Source: Deltaproteobacteria bacterium (GTDB lineage: Bacteria > Desulfobacterota > Syntrophia > Syntrophales > Smithellaceae). From it: 64,000 bases of DNA. The notes beneath the pieces were generated by a model that worked only from the letters and a program-made list of their open reading frames with translations, was not told the DNA's origin and ran no database searches. Numbering within the stretch: the stretch's first letter is position 1; each line of letters starts with the position of its first letter. Made by a program: the position numbers and the translations under genes. Below, piece by piece: positions 1-11,638 of this stretch. The stretch lies in the NCBI GenBank assembly GCA_012729055.1, contig JAAYDW010000050.1, positions 1 to 64,000 on the forward strand, given 5' to 3'.

Positions 1-145
1 AACGGATGCAAGGCATCCAAATGACCCCCTAAAAACGTAGGCACACGACCAAAAATCGACCATCGCGTAAATGAATGCAATGACTCAGCTATCACCGAAT
101 CGTTTGCCTAGCACTGTCGAACCCGGGGGAAAGAAAGGATTTTCC

Positions 146-3136
146 ATGAGGTCCGCGTCCGCCCTGCAATTGCGTTTCCACAACTGGGCGGTCATTGCTC
201 TGCTTTGTTTTATGGGAGCGATTACCGCCTCAATTCTGGTGGCCGTCAACAGCAAGTTTGAAAGCATCGCCTCCGACCACGCGGGTCAAAATCTTCAGCT
301 GGTGATGCAAAACACCCTGGAGCGGTTGACCCATCTGGTTGACGGCGCCTGCCGCGATGTTGCGCTGGAGGCCGGTGCGGGGCGTCATTTCTTCATCCAT
401 GGGGAAGGCATCAATGACCGGGACATGGAAAAGACTTTCCTGTTGCGTCTTTCCGGCGAAGAAAGCCTTTACTCCCTTTATTTCGGTCTGGACAACGATG
501 ATTTTTTCCAGGTGATCAACACCGGCGGCAATCCGGGCCTTGCGGCGTCGCTTGCGGCTCCGCCCGAAACCCGTTTCGCCCTAAGAGTCATCTCTCGAAC
601 ACCGGAAGGAAAGCGCATTGAGCGCTGGCGATTTCTTTCCGCCGGGCGGAAGGTTCTCGGTTCGCAAAAAACGCAGACGTCGTATTTTCCGACGAAGCGG
701 CCGTGGTATCGGCAGGCCGTGCAGACCTCATCTGTCGCCATGACCCCCCCGTATCTTTTTGCTTCCTCCGGCGAAGCGGGGCTCACGGTTTCCAGCGTTC
801 TGGAAGGAGGAAGGGGGGTCCTGGGCGCCGATCTGAGCCTGGCTTCGCTGCAAACCTTTCTGGCAAAGATTCCTCTCACGCCGGGCGGTGCGATCGTGGT
901 GTCCGACCGGGACAACCGGATTCTGGCGCTCTACAGCAAATTCGCGGACTACCGTTTTGCGGAGATTCCCGCGCTTGAGGTTCTGTCCCGCGCCGGAAAT
1001 CCCCAACTTGCCGTTCTGGGGGCCTGGCCGGCTAAGGCCGGTGAAACGACGCCGCGCATCGTCGATATCAAAGGGGACGCATTTGTTTTTGCGCGCAGCG
1101 ATTATACCGCCGCGTCGGGCGCGCTGTTCCGAATCGGCGTTTTCGCGCCGCTTGGCGACTATTCCGCTTCGATACTCGAGGCGCGCAACAGAATTCTCTA
1201 CGTCACCCTCGTTTTTCTCTTGATTCTGATTCCGCTGGCCGTTTTCGGAGCGCGCCGGGTGGGCCGTTCGCTTGCCACTCTTGCCGGCGACGCCAGGCGG
1301 ATTTCCCGGCTGGATTTCAGCGGCGACGTCGGGCGTCTGCCGACCATCCTTCAGGAAGTGGACGTCCTGGGGCAGGCGCATGCGATCATGAAAGACACGA
1401 TCCGAAAACGCACGCGGGCGCTGATGGACGCCGAGCACAAGCTGGCCAGCCTGGTCGAAGACGGAATTTTGCTGACGAAAGAGCGCGACCGGCAGCAGCT
1501 CCTGCGCCACATTCTGCACAGCGGCAGGCAGCTTTGCAACTGTGACGCCGGAACCATCTATCTGAAAACCAATTCCAACACGTTGTCCTTCGCCCTGCGC
1601 ACCAAGGACGATAAACTGCCCCAGACGGAGATTCCGCTTGCGGATCCGCTGACCGGCGAACCCAACGAACGCTACGTCTCCGCCTACGCGGCGCTGCACA
1701 ACGAAACCGTCGTCATCGACGACGTCTATGCCGAAACGCGCTTTGACCTGTCCCACCGCTACGACGAAAAGACCGGCTACAAAACACGTTCTCTCCTGAC
1801 GGTTCCCATCTCGCCGCGTGAAGGCGAAGTGATCGGCGTCCTGCAGTTCATGAACGCCCTGGATCCGGACGACGGCGGCGTCATTCCGTTCCGGAACGAA
1901 CTCGTCGGCTTCGTCGAAGCGCTGGCCTCTCAGGCGGCCGTCGCGCTGGAAAACCATCAGCTGCTGGAGGCGCAGCAGGCGTTGATGGATGCGCTGATTC
2001 AGCTTGTCGCGAGCGCCATCGATGCCAAAAGCCATTATGCCGGCGGACACTGCGAGCGTGTGCCCCAGCTGGCGATTCTGCTGGCCGAGGAAGCCGCCCG
2101 GGTGCAGGAAGGGCCGCTGGCCGCTTTCGGTCTCTTCACGGAGGAAGAATGGCGGGAATTCCGGGTGGGCGCGTGGCTGCATGACTGCGGGAAGGTTACG
2201 ACGCCCGAGTTTGTGGTGGACAAAGCCGCCAAGCTGGAAACACTCTACAACCGGATTCATGAGGTGCGCACTCGGTTTGAAGTGCTGCTGCGCGACGCAG
2301 AAATCACCCGCCTCGAGTCGCTGCAAAACGGGGAAGCCGCTGATGAAGCGGATCGCCGCTGCTGCGAACGCCGACGGCAGTTGACGGAAGACTTCGCCTT
2401 TGTGGCCCGGTGCAATATCGGCGGAGAGTTCATGCCCCCTGCGGACATCGCGCGTCTCAGGAGAATTGCCGGGGAAACCTGGCTTCGTCATTTCGACGAT
2501 CGCCTCGGCCTGTCCGAGGAAGAAAAGCAGCGGTTTGAAAGGACGCCCGTCGCATCGCTGCCGGCGGTCGAACATCTGCTGGCCGATAAGCCGGGCCATA
2601 TTGTCGAACGCAGCGGCGCGCAAGAGGTTGATCCCCGCCACGGATTTCAGATGGAGGCGCCCCGGCATCTTTACAACTTCGGCGAGGTGTACAACCTGTC
2701 GATCGAACGCGGCACCCTGACCGAAGAGGAACGCTTTAAAATTCGCGAGCACATCATCCAGACCGTTGTTCTGCTGAACGCTCTGCCTTTTCCCCGTGAA
2801 CTGCGGAGAGTTCCCGAGTATGCAGGCGCGCACCACGAGGCGCTGGACGGGTCCGGTTATCCGCGGGGGCTTTCGAAGGACGATCTGTCGCTGCCGGCGC
2901 GCATCATCGCCATCGCGGATATTTTCGAGGCTCTTACGGCCTCCGACCGCCCTTACAAAAAGGCCAAAACGCTTTCCCAAGCGATCGATATTCTCTATGT
3001 CCTCAAGAAGGGCGGACAAATCGATCCCGATCTGTTCGATCTCTTTTTGCGCTCGGGCGTTTATCTGCGCTATGCCGAGCGGTACCTCGCTCCGGGGCAG
3101 ATCGACCGGGTTGATGTCGGAAGGTATCTGGATTAA
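146..3136 (+). CDS. Membrane sensor with Cache-like, GAF and HD-GYP domains
   Basis: Predicted membrane-bound cyclic-di-GMP phosphodiesterase, 996 aa. Order: TM helix near residues 15-37, periplasmic Cache-like sensor to about 345, second TM about 350-370, HAMP-like linker, GAF about 445-615, then HD-GYP. The HD pair is in WLHDCGK (H679, D680), a further metal-ligand candidate is H869 in IREH, and the signature HHEALDGSGYP is at 896-906, so the catalytic core looks intact. The HD-to-H869 distance (189 residues) is far longer than the usual ~30, indicating an insertion of about 160 residues. An in-frame ATG at 71 exists, but the ATG at 146 has an AGGA 6 nt upstream and puts the TM helix at the N terminus, so it is preferred. 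It converges on the kinase gene that follows. Domain call is secure; c-di-GMP as substrate is inferred from the family. Confidence 0.9.
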   Translation: MRSASALQLRFHNWAVIALLCFMGAITASILVAVNSKFESIASDHAGQNLQLVMQNTLERLTHLVDGACRDVALEAGAGRHFFIHGEGINDRDMEKTFLLRLSGEESLYSLYFGLDNDDFFQVINTGGNPGLAASLAAPPETRFALRVISRTPEGKRIERWRFLSAGRKVLGSQKTQTSYFPTKRPWYRQAVQTSSVAMTPPYLFASSGEAGLTVSSVLEGGRGVLGADLSLASLQTFLAKIPLTPGGAIVVSDRDNRILALYSKFADYRFAEIPALEVLSRAGNPQLAVLGAWPAKAGETTPRIVDIKGDAFVFARSDYTAASGALFRIGVFAPLGDYSASILEARNRILYVTLVFLLILIPLAVFGARRVGRSLATLAGDARRISRLDFSGDVGRLPTILQEVDVLGQAHAIMKDTIRKRTRALMDAEHKLASLVEDGILLTKERDRQQLLRHILHSGRQLCNCDAGTIYLKTNSNTLSFALRTKDDKLPQTEIPLADPLTGEPNERYVSAYAALHNETVVIDDVYAETRFDLSHRYDEKTGYKTRSLLTVPISPREGEVIGVLQFMNALDPDDGGVIPFRNELVGFVEALASQAAVALENHQLLEAQQALMDALIQLVASAIDAKSHYAGGHCERVPQLAILLAEEAARVQEGPLAAFGLFTEEEWREFRVGAWLHDCGKVTTPEFVVDKAAKLETLYNRIHEVRTRFEVLLRDAEITRLESLQNGEAADEADRRCCERRRQLTEDFAFVARCNIGGEFMPPADIARLRRIAGETWLRHFDDRLGLSEEEKQRFERTPVASLPAVEHLLADKPGHIVERSGAQEVDPRHGFQMEAPRHLYNFGEVYNLSIERGTLTEEERFKIREHIIQTVVLLNALPFPRELRRVPEYAGAHHEALDGSGYPRGLSKDDLSLPARIIAIADIFEALTASDRPYKKAKTLSQAIDILYVLKKGGQIDPDLFDLFLRSGVYLRYAERYLAPGQIDRVDVGRYLD

Positions 3137-3163
3137 AAAAAGGAAGTTGCCGGCGGAGGGAAG

Positions 3164-4363
3164 TCATTCCTGCGGAATTTCCAGGCAAAAGCAGCTGCCC
3201 GTTCCCGAAGGCCCGTCTTCGACCCAGATGACGCCGCCGTGCGCTTCCACCGCCATCCGACAGAAGGTCAGGCCCAGCCCCGTGCCGCCCGGTTCCCTGT
3301 GGGCCGTGTCTTTGACGCGAGTGAATTTGTCGAAAATGCGTTCGCGCTCCGCAACCGGCACGCCGGGGCCAGAGTCGATGACGCTCATCCGGACGGCGCG
3401 GTTGTGCAGGACCTGCACCGCCAGGTCGATCCGGCTCGCCGGAGGCGAGAATTTCAGCGCATTCTCCAAAAGATTGGCAATCACGCGATGAAGCACATCG
3501 CGGTCGGCTTTGATGACCAGGCCGGAGGGCGCATGATTGGCGATCCGGACGGATTCCTTCGCCGGCGATTGCTGCGCTGCGATCACTTCCGCGAAGAATG
3601 CGGCCAGCTCGAATTCCCGGATGTTCAACACCAGCTTGCCCGCTTCCATCCGGGCGATGTCCAGCAGGGTGGAAATAAGACCGGACATGCGTTCCGCGCC
3701 GTTTTTGGCGAGCGTCATGATGCGATCGAAGGTTTCCGGGTCCCTGAACTGATCTTTCAGAGAGTCCAGTAAATCCAGCGAGATTACTACCGCGTTCAAC
3801 GGATTGCGCAAATCATGGATCATCATGGATTCCAGCTCTTCACGCAGGCGCAGCAGCTCCTCGAGCTGTTCTTTTTCCTCCCCCAGACGGGCAAGGCGCT
3901 TCTGCATTTTCTGGTAGGTTTTTCCGAATTGAACCCGCGCCTGATCCGCAGATAACAAATGCGCGCGGCTGGTCAGGGTCATGCTTTCCACCAGGGATGC
4001 CTGACCTGCGAGAAGCGCATGGAAACGGGACGTGGAAATGGCGGAGAGATGGACTACGGAGCCGGCCACCAGCGTGGCAGACCGGGGCTGCCCGGTGATG
4101 GCCCCCAGTTCGCCGACCATTTTTCCCGCATCGATTTCATTGAGGAGGACGGGCCCCGCTTCCCCGCCGTCCGCATAAACCATCAGGTTGCCGCTCAGCA
4201 CATAGTACACGGCGTCGCTGGCTTCACCCTGGTGAAACAGGACATCCCCCGCCCGCAGGGTGATTTTTTTACCCTGGTCGTTAAAGAGGCGCTCAATTTC
4301 TGAAGCAGTCGTCAAGGGCGTTTCCTTTCCCGGCGCGGTCTCCAAAAGCGAAGGAATTTTCAC
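3164..4363 (-). CDS. Soluble histidine kinase with N-terminal cyclic-nucleotide-binding domain
   Basis: Cytoplasmic sensor kinase, 399 aa, with no membrane segment. Residues about 20-130 form a CAP-type cNMP-binding fold (GELGAITGQPRSATL resembles the phosphate-binding cassette). A charged coiled coil (about 150-178) follows, then HisKA with phospho-acceptor H183 in MIHDLRNPLNAV. The HATPase domain has an N box (NLLENALKFS), DSGPGV and GTGLGL. It starts with GTG 12 nt after the acylphosphatase stop, so it is probably last in the hypothetical-ligA-acyP-kinase operon. No response regulator lies beside it. The ligand and partner are unknown; the N-terminal domain could bind cAMP, cGMP or nothing. 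Confidence 0.9.
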   Translation of the reverse strand: MKIPSLLETAPGKETPLTTASEIERLFNDQGKKITLRAGDVLFHQGEASDAVYYVLSGNLMVYADGGEAGPVLLNEIDAGKMVGELGAITGQPRSATLVAGSVVHLSAISTSRFHALLAGQASLVESMTLTSRAHLLSADQARVQFGKTYQKMQKRLARLGEEKEQLEELLRLREELESMMIHDLRNPLNAVVISLDLLDSLKDQFRDPETFDRIMTLAKNGAERMSGLISTLLDIARMEAGKLVLNIREFELAAFFAEVIAAQQSPAKESVRIANHAPSGLVIKADRDVLHRVIANLLENALKFSPPASRIDLAVQVLHNRAVRMSVIDSGPGVPVAERERIFDKFTRVKDTAHREPGGTGLGLTFCRMAVEAHGGVIWVEDGPSGTGSCFCLEIPQE

Positions 4364-4375
4364 ATAAACCGCGCG

Positions 4376-6944
<2,569 letters not shown>

Positions 6945-7051
6945 GGAACAAATTTTAGCGTGGCCGCGAAGCAAAGTCAAACCGCTTTTTGATCGGGGCC
7001 TGCAAATAACACTTGTATTTTTTTTGCCATACCGTTAATAATCCGGAAAAG

Positions 7052-7549
7052 ATGATGAAGCAAAATACAGTCAGGATCGGCGTCGTATCCGATACGCATG
7101 TTTCCGGTTTTGACCAGACTCTCAAGAACAATATTGACGAGCATTTTTCCGACGTCGATCTGGTGTTTCATGCCGGCGATCTGGTTGATTTATGTGTGCT
7201 TGATCTTTTTGGAGACAAGGATGTCCGGGCGGTCTGCGGCAACATGGACAACCGCCGGGCGCAAGAGGAGCTGCCCGAACAGCGGGTAATGGAAATCGGC
7301 GGATTCCGGATCGGCCTCATTCACGGTTGGGGATCGCCCGAGGGGCTGGAAAGAAAACTGGCGGACAAACTGGGAAAGGTGGACTGCATCGTCTTCGGCC
7401 ACACCCATTACCCAATGAACAAAAGGGTGAACGGAATTTATTTCTTCAATCCGGGGTCCGCGATGGACAAGCGCCTGGCCAGGTCCAGGAGCCTCGGCAT
7501 TCTGGAAATCGGCGAGGACATCACAGGCCGAATCATTCTCCTGAAATGA
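7052..7549 (+). CDS. YfcE/MJ0936-type metallophosphoesterase
   Basis: Cytoplasmic phosphodiesterase of the small calcineurin-like family, 165 aa. All metal-binding blocks are visible: VVSDTH, HAGDL, GNMD, IHGWG and FGHTHYP, followed by FFNPGSA. Family members hydrolyse model phosphodiesters; the physiological substrate is generally unknown. Start is ATG 7052 (or the adjacent ATG 7055) behind GGAAAAG; a TTG further upstream has no ribosome site. First of a tight run with the HIT, LapA-like and Mut7-C genes. Confidence 0.93.
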   Translation: MMKQNTVRIGVVSDTHVSGFDQTLKNNIDEHFSDVDLVFHAGDLVDLCVLDLFGDKDVRAVCGNMDNRRAQEELPEQRVMEIGGFRIGLIHGWGSPEGLERKLADKLGKVDCIVFGHTHYPMNKRVNGIYFFNPGSAMDKRLARSRSLGILEIGEDITGRIILLK

Positions 7550-7570
7550 AGCGGATTCCGGCGGATTGGA

Positions 7571-8074
7571 ATGAAACGTATGGAAACGATGTTTGCCCCC
7601 TGGCGGATGGAGTATCTGGTGAGTAAAAAACCCGAAGGATGCATTTTCTGCAAATGTTCGATTCGCTGCGACGATTACATCGTGTATGAGGGGAAAACCT
7701 GTTTTGTGATGCTCAACCGCTATCCCTATGTGAACGGTCATTTGATGATCATTCCCGTCCGCCACCTGGGCGGCGTCGAGGAGATGACATCCGCTGAGCG
7801 GCTGGAAATGTTTTTCCTGCTCGACGTGGCCATCAAGGTTATGCGGGAAAATCTGAATCCCGATGGATTCAATGTCGGCATGAATCTGGGCAGGGCCGCG
7901 GGGGCCGGCGTCGCCGAACACGCTCATCTGCACGTCATTCCACGCTGGGAAGGCGATACCAATTTCATGAGCGTCGTCGGCAACGTGCGCGTCGTTCCGG
8001 AGGATCTTGCGGTGACTGCCGCGAAATTCGCTCCTCTGTTTCAAAAATATGCCGGGGAGGGTGAAAATCGATGA
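7571..8074 (+). CDS. HIT-family nucleotide hydrolase/transferase
   Basis: 167 aa HIT protein with the catalytic triad AEHAHLHVIPRW and the N-terminal APWRMEYL block typical of the Ap4A phosphorylase-like branch. CIFCKCS near residue 24 gives a possible zinc site with downstream histidines. Predicted to act on dinucleoside polyphosphates or nucleoside phosphoramidates in the cytoplasm. The start could be ATG 7571 or 7580. Its stop overlaps the next gene (ATGA). Confidence 0.93.
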   Translation: MKRMETMFAPWRMEYLVSKKPEGCIFCKCSIRCDDYIVYEGKTCFVMLNRYPYVNGHLMIIPVRHLGGVEEMTSAERLEMFFLLDVAIKVMRENLNPDGFNVGMNLGRAAGAGVAEHAHLHVIPRWEGDTNFMSVVGNVRVVPEDLAVTAAKFAPLFQKYAGEGENR

Positions 8075-8391
8075 AGATTTTTTATCTGATACTGACCATT
8101 TTGTTTGCGTTCTTTATTGTGACTTTTTCCCGATTCAACGAGCAGAGTGTTACGATCAAATATTACTACATTCAGGACATCGTCGTGCCGGCCTATATGC
8201 TGATTTTTGTCGCCCTGCTGGTGGGGGTGGTCATTACGGGCCTCTTGGGAGTCGTGGAAAGATTTCGGCTCAACCGCACGATCAGCCGCCTCAACAAGAC
8301 CATCCGCGATTTGCGCAAGGAGCTCCGCGACAGCGAAGCGCCGCCCATGATCGACGACCGAAAGAAAGTTCCCCCGCCTCCCACGCCATGA
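8071..8391 (+). CDS. LapA/DUF1049-like small membrane protein
   Basis: 106 aa with two TM helices (about residues 3-20 and 40-65), a short periplasmic loop and a basic, probably coiled-coil cytoplasmic tail ending in a proline run (PPPPTP). Resembles the LapA (YciS) domain family, which in E. coli acts with LapB in lipopolysaccharide assembly. No lapB is adjacent, so that role is inferred from the fold only. Overlaps the HIT gene and the following RNase gene by ATGA junctions. Confidence 0.85.
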   Translation: MKIFYLILTILFAFFIVTFSRFNEQSVTIKYYYIQDIVVPAYMLIFVALLVGVVITGLLGVVERFRLNRTISRLNKTIRDLRKELRDSEAPPMIDDRKKVPPPPTP

Positions 8392-8858
8392 CGGGCGGAT
8401 TCATCACCGACGCATCGCTGGCCGGGCTGGCCCGGTGGCTGAGGCTCTTGGGCTACAACACGGTGGTTTATCCGGGAGCTGCGGGCCGGCCGATGCTGTG
8501 CCGCGCCGCCAGGGAGGGCCGGATCGTGCTCACGCGCCGCCGGGACCTTCCCGACCGGCAGTTTTCCGGCCGGGTGGAACTGGTGCCGGAGCAGGATGTG
8601 GGCCGTCAGCTCCACCATGTCGTTGCCGGACTTGCTCTTGAGATTTCCCCGCAGCGGATGTTCAGCATCTGCCTTTCCTGCAATTGCACCCTTACCCCTG
8701 TCGGGCGCGAAGAGGTTCGCGATCGGGTGCCGGCCTATGTTTTCGAAACCTGCGGGAGTTACAACCGGTGCGATTGCTGCGGAAAAATTTTCTGGCAGGG
8801 CACGCATGTCTTACGGGCCCTGCAGTTTCTCGAAAATCAGAACATTAAAATAAAGTAG
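8388..8858 (+). CDS. Mut7-C RNase domain protein with zinc ribbon
   Basis: 156 aa. N-terminal PIN-like Mut7-C fold with GFITDASLAGLARWLRLLGY and an LTRRRDLP block containing the acidic/basic residues of the family. The C-terminal zinc ribbon has CLSCNC and CDCCGKIFWQGTH. Predicted RNA-binding nuclease; the biological substrate is unknown. Start ATG 8388 overlaps the previous stop by four bases, so it is translationally coupled. The conserved N terminus rules out longer in-frame starts. Confidence 0.9.
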   Translation: MTGGFITDASLAGLARWLRLLGYNTVVYPGAAGRPMLCRAAREGRIVLTRRRDLPDRQFSGRVELVPEQDVGRQLHHVVAGLALEISPQRMFSICLSCNCTLTPVGREEVRDRVPAYVFETCGSYNRCDCCGKIFWQGTHVLRALQFLENQNIKIK

Positions 8859-8881
8859 GGAAAGGCCGGCGGGGCGGACCG

Positions 8882-9376
8882 TTACAAAGGCGTCGCGCAG
8901 TCGCGGTCGTCGCCCTGGATTTTTTCCATGGCATGCGTCAGGGCGGGCAAAACGACGGACAGGTTTTCCCGCGCGCCCTTGGGGCTGCCGGGGAGGTTGA
9001 TGACGAGCGAGCGGCCGCGAATGCCGGCCAGCGCGCGGGAGATCATGGCGTGCGGCGTTATCTTCATGCTCTCGGCCCGCATGGCTTCCGCCAGCCCGGG
9101 AATTTCCTTGTCCAGCACCTGACGGGTGGCGTCCGGCGTCAGATCGCGAGGGCTGACGCCCGTGCCGCCGGTCGTCAGGATCAGATCCAGTTTGTCGATA
9201 TCCGCAAACGAAATAATGGCCCCGGCGATTTGTTCGACTTCGTCGGGGATGATGACCGTTTTCACGACGGAAACGGCGGCGCCCGCCAGCATTTCAGCGA
9301 TGACGGGCCCGCTTTTGTCTTCCCGTTTGCCCTGTGAGCCTTTATCGCTCACCGTGATGATGCCCGCACGAAACAT
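8882..9376 (-). CDS. mog: Molybdopterin adenylyltransferase-like (MogA/MoaB family)
   Basis: 164 aa MoCF-fold protein that adenylates molybdopterin before metal insertion in Mo/W cofactor synthesis. Visible motifs: ITVSDKGSQG at the N terminus, TTGGTGVSPRDLTPDA, and NLPGSPKGARENL. Length matches MogA/MoaB rather than multi-domain MoeA. Five bases separate it from the upstream EF-G-like gene on the same strand, suggesting co-transcription with no obvious functional link. Confidence 0.93.
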   Translation of the reverse strand: MFRAGIITVSDKGSQGKREDKSGPVIAEMLAGAAVSVVKTVIIPDEVEQIAGAIISFADIDKLDLILTTGGTGVSPRDLTPDATRQVLDKEIPGLAEAMRAESMKITPHAMISRALAGIRGRSLVINLPGSPKGARENLSVVLPALTHAMEKIQGDDRDCATPL

Positions 9377-9381
9377 AAGCC

Positions 9382-11463
9382 TTATTCTTCCGCGTTTTTC
9401 TTGGCTTCCGCGATGATCTTCTCGGCGATGAACGCCGGAACTTCCTCATAGTGCGAATGGGTGTAGGTGAAGTTGCCGCGTCCGCTCGTCATGGACCGCA
9501 GATCGGGGGCGTACTTCAGAATTTCCGCGAGCGGAACCTGGCCCTTGATGACCTGGTTGGTTCCGTTGGTGTCCATGCCCTGAACGCGCCCGCGCCGGCT
9601 GTTGAGATCGCCGATGACGTCGCCCATGTATTCATCCGGCACTTCGATGGCAATATTCACAATCGGTTCGAGCAGCACCGGCTGGCATTCCATGACGCCT
9701 TTCTGAAAGGCCATGGATCCGGCGATCTTGAAGGCCATTTCCGAAGAGTCGACGGTGTGGTAGGAGCCGTCCACCAGGGAAATGCGGAAATCGACGACCG
9801 GGTAGCCGGCGATAACACCCTTGGCGGCCGCTTCGACAATGCCTTTTTCCACGGCGGGGCGGTACTGGCCGGGGATGACGCCGCCCACGATTTTATCCAG
9901 GAACTCGAAGCCCGCGCCGCGCGCCAGGGGTTCGATGTCGATCCAGCAGTCGCCGAACTGGCCGCGTCCGCCGGATTGCTTCTTGTAGCGGCCTTGCACG
10001 TTGGTCTTACTCTTGATGGTTTCCAGATAGGGAACTTTGGGCGTATTGAGGTTGACCTCAACGCCGAATTTTCGCTTCATTTTTTCAATGTTGACTTCGA
10101 TGTGCACCTGTCCCATACCGGAGAGGATCATTTCCCTGGTCTGCGTATTGCGCGTAAAGACGATCGTCGGATCTTCTTCCATCAGGCGGTGGATGGACGA
10201 GGCGATCTTGTCTTCATCGCCGCGGGACTTCGGTTCGACGGCAAAGGACATGATGGGCGGCGGAACCTCCACCCGGGCGAAGAGGATGGGGGATTTTTCG
10301 TTGCACAGGGTGTCGCCGGTGACGGTCTCCTTGAGTTTGGCCACACCGGCGATGTCGCCGGGAATCAGCACTTCCGCCTGTTTCTGGTTTTTGCCTTCCA
10401 GAAAGAAAATGTGACCGAATTTTTCCGTGATTTTTTTCGAGGAGTTGTAAACCGCGGAATCCGAATTGAGCTTTCCGGAATACACCCGGAACAGCGTCAG
10501 ACGGCCCGCGTAGGGATCGGCGATGGTTTTGAACACGACGGCGGAGAAGGATTCCTCTTCCGACGGTTTTCTTTCCTCGACGTCCTGGGTTCCCGGTTTC
10601 GTCCCCTTGACCGGCCCGCGGTCCACCGGCGACGCGAAGGAAGTGACGACCAGCTCCATCAACAGCGTTATCCCGATACCTTTGGAAGCCGATCCGCAGA
10701 TCACCGGAACGATGCTGCCGGCAATGACGCCCTTTCTTAAGCCCGCCTTGATTTCCTCCGGGGAGAGTTCGCCTTCTTCCAGGTATTTGTTCATGAGGTC
10801 TTCATCCGCTTCCGCGATGTCCTCCACCATGGAAGAACGAAGCGTGTTGGCTTCTTCGAGAAGATCGGCGGGGATATCGACGGCTTTGCCGGCGCCTTTG
10901 TTGTCGGCAAACGTGTAAGCCTTCATGGCGATCAGGTCCACAATGCCCTGAAACTTGTCTTCCGCGCCGATGGGCAGGCAGACGGGGGTGCCCTTCTTTT
11001 TCAGTTTTGACTTGACGCTTTCCAGCGCCTTGCCAAAGTCCGCGCGCTCGCGATCCATGCGATTGATGAAAATCAGGCGGGGCAGCGCATAGGCATCCGC
11101 GATTTCCCACACCTTCTGCGTCTGGAATTCCACGCCGCCCACGGAATCGATCACGACCACGGCATTGTCGACGACACTCAGCGAACAGGTGATGTCATAG
11201 GTGAAATTGGAGTCGCCCGGAGTGTCCAGCAGGTTGATTTTATGTTTGTCCCACTCGACGAAGTTAGCCGCCGAGGAAATGGAGACATGCCGTTTTTGTT
11301 CTTCCGGCTCGTAATCCATGCTGGAAGTGTTGTCGTCCACGCGGCCGAGCCGTTCGTTTTTACCGGAAACATACAAGAGCGATTCACAAAGGGAGGTTTT
11401 GCCTGTGCCCCCGTGGCCGATGACGGCGAGATTTCTGAGCTGTTTGGATTCGTACTTTGCCAT
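9382..11463 (-). CDS. EF-G-like translational GTPase (EFG-II type)
   Basis: 693 aa with EF-G domains I-V. GTPase motifs: GHGGTGKTSL (G1, in place of the AHIDAGKTT of ordinary EF-G), DTPGDSNF (G3), NRMD (G4). Domain IV has YKKQSGGRGQFGDC and the C-terminal fold is intact. The P-loop and switch style match the EFG-II group (as in Thermus EF-G-2), whose cellular role is poorly defined. The canonical-role EF-G in this window is at 15806. ATG 11463 lies behind AAGGAG, a strong ribosome site. Confidence 0.93.
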   Translation of the reverse strand: MAKYESKQLRNLAVIGHGGTGKTSLCESLLYVSGKNERLGRVDDNTSSMDYEPEEQKRHVSISSAANFVEWDKHKINLLDTPGDSNFTYDITCSLSVVDNAVVVIDSVGGVEFQTQKVWEIADAYALPRLIFINRMDRERADFGKALESVKSKLKKKGTPVCLPIGAEDKFQGIVDLIAMKAYTFADNKGAGKAVDIPADLLEEANTLRSSMVEDIAEADEDLMNKYLEEGELSPEEIKAGLRKGVIAGSIVPVICGSASKGIGITLLMELVVTSFASPVDRGPVKGTKPGTQDVEERKPSEEESFSAVVFKTIADPYAGRLTLFRVYSGKLNSDSAVYNSSKKITEKFGHIFFLEGKNQKQAEVLIPGDIAGVAKLKETVTGDTLCNEKSPILFARVEVPPPIMSFAVEPKSRGDEDKIASSIHRLMEEDPTIVFTRNTQTREMILSGMGQVHIEVNIEKMKRKFGVEVNLNTPKVPYLETIKSKTNVQGRYKKQSGGRGQFGDCWIDIEPLARGAGFEFLDKIVGGVIPGQYRPAVEKGIVEAAAKGVIAGYPVVDFRISLVDGSYHTVDSSEMAFKIAGSMAFQKGVMECQPVLLEPIVNIAIEVPDEYMGDVIGDLNSRRGRVQGMDTNGTNQVIKGQVPLAEILKYAPDLRSMTSGRGNFTYTHSHYEEVPAFIAEKIIAEAKKNAEE

Positions 11464-11638
11464 GAAAACTCCTTTCCATATCTCAACAAATCCGCAAAAG
11501 ATCTGATGAAACGGGTCATTGCAGAATGCGGGCTTGTTTAGCCTATCCGGCGACTAAAATCAAGATAATTTTCGGCTTCTGACGATGGAGCGCCCCTCGG
11601 AAACCGCGGTATCCGCCGCCCGGCGGGACGCTGCGCGT

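Noticed and set aside
4-18. GGATGC-AAG-GCATCC hairpin at the left edge, considered as a c-di-GMP riboswitch piece
   Set aside because: Lacks the conserved riboswitch core nucleotides; the window edge prevents further judgement.
728-3019. Long minus-strand open frame (763 codons) opposite the HD-GYP gene
   Set aside because: No recognisable domain, and the plus strand encodes a full multi-domain protein; a GC-rich mirror frame.
6945-7051. TTGTAT-17-TAATAA promoter before the phosphoesterase gene
   Set aside because: Would start transcription inside or after the ribosome site, so unlikely to be used.
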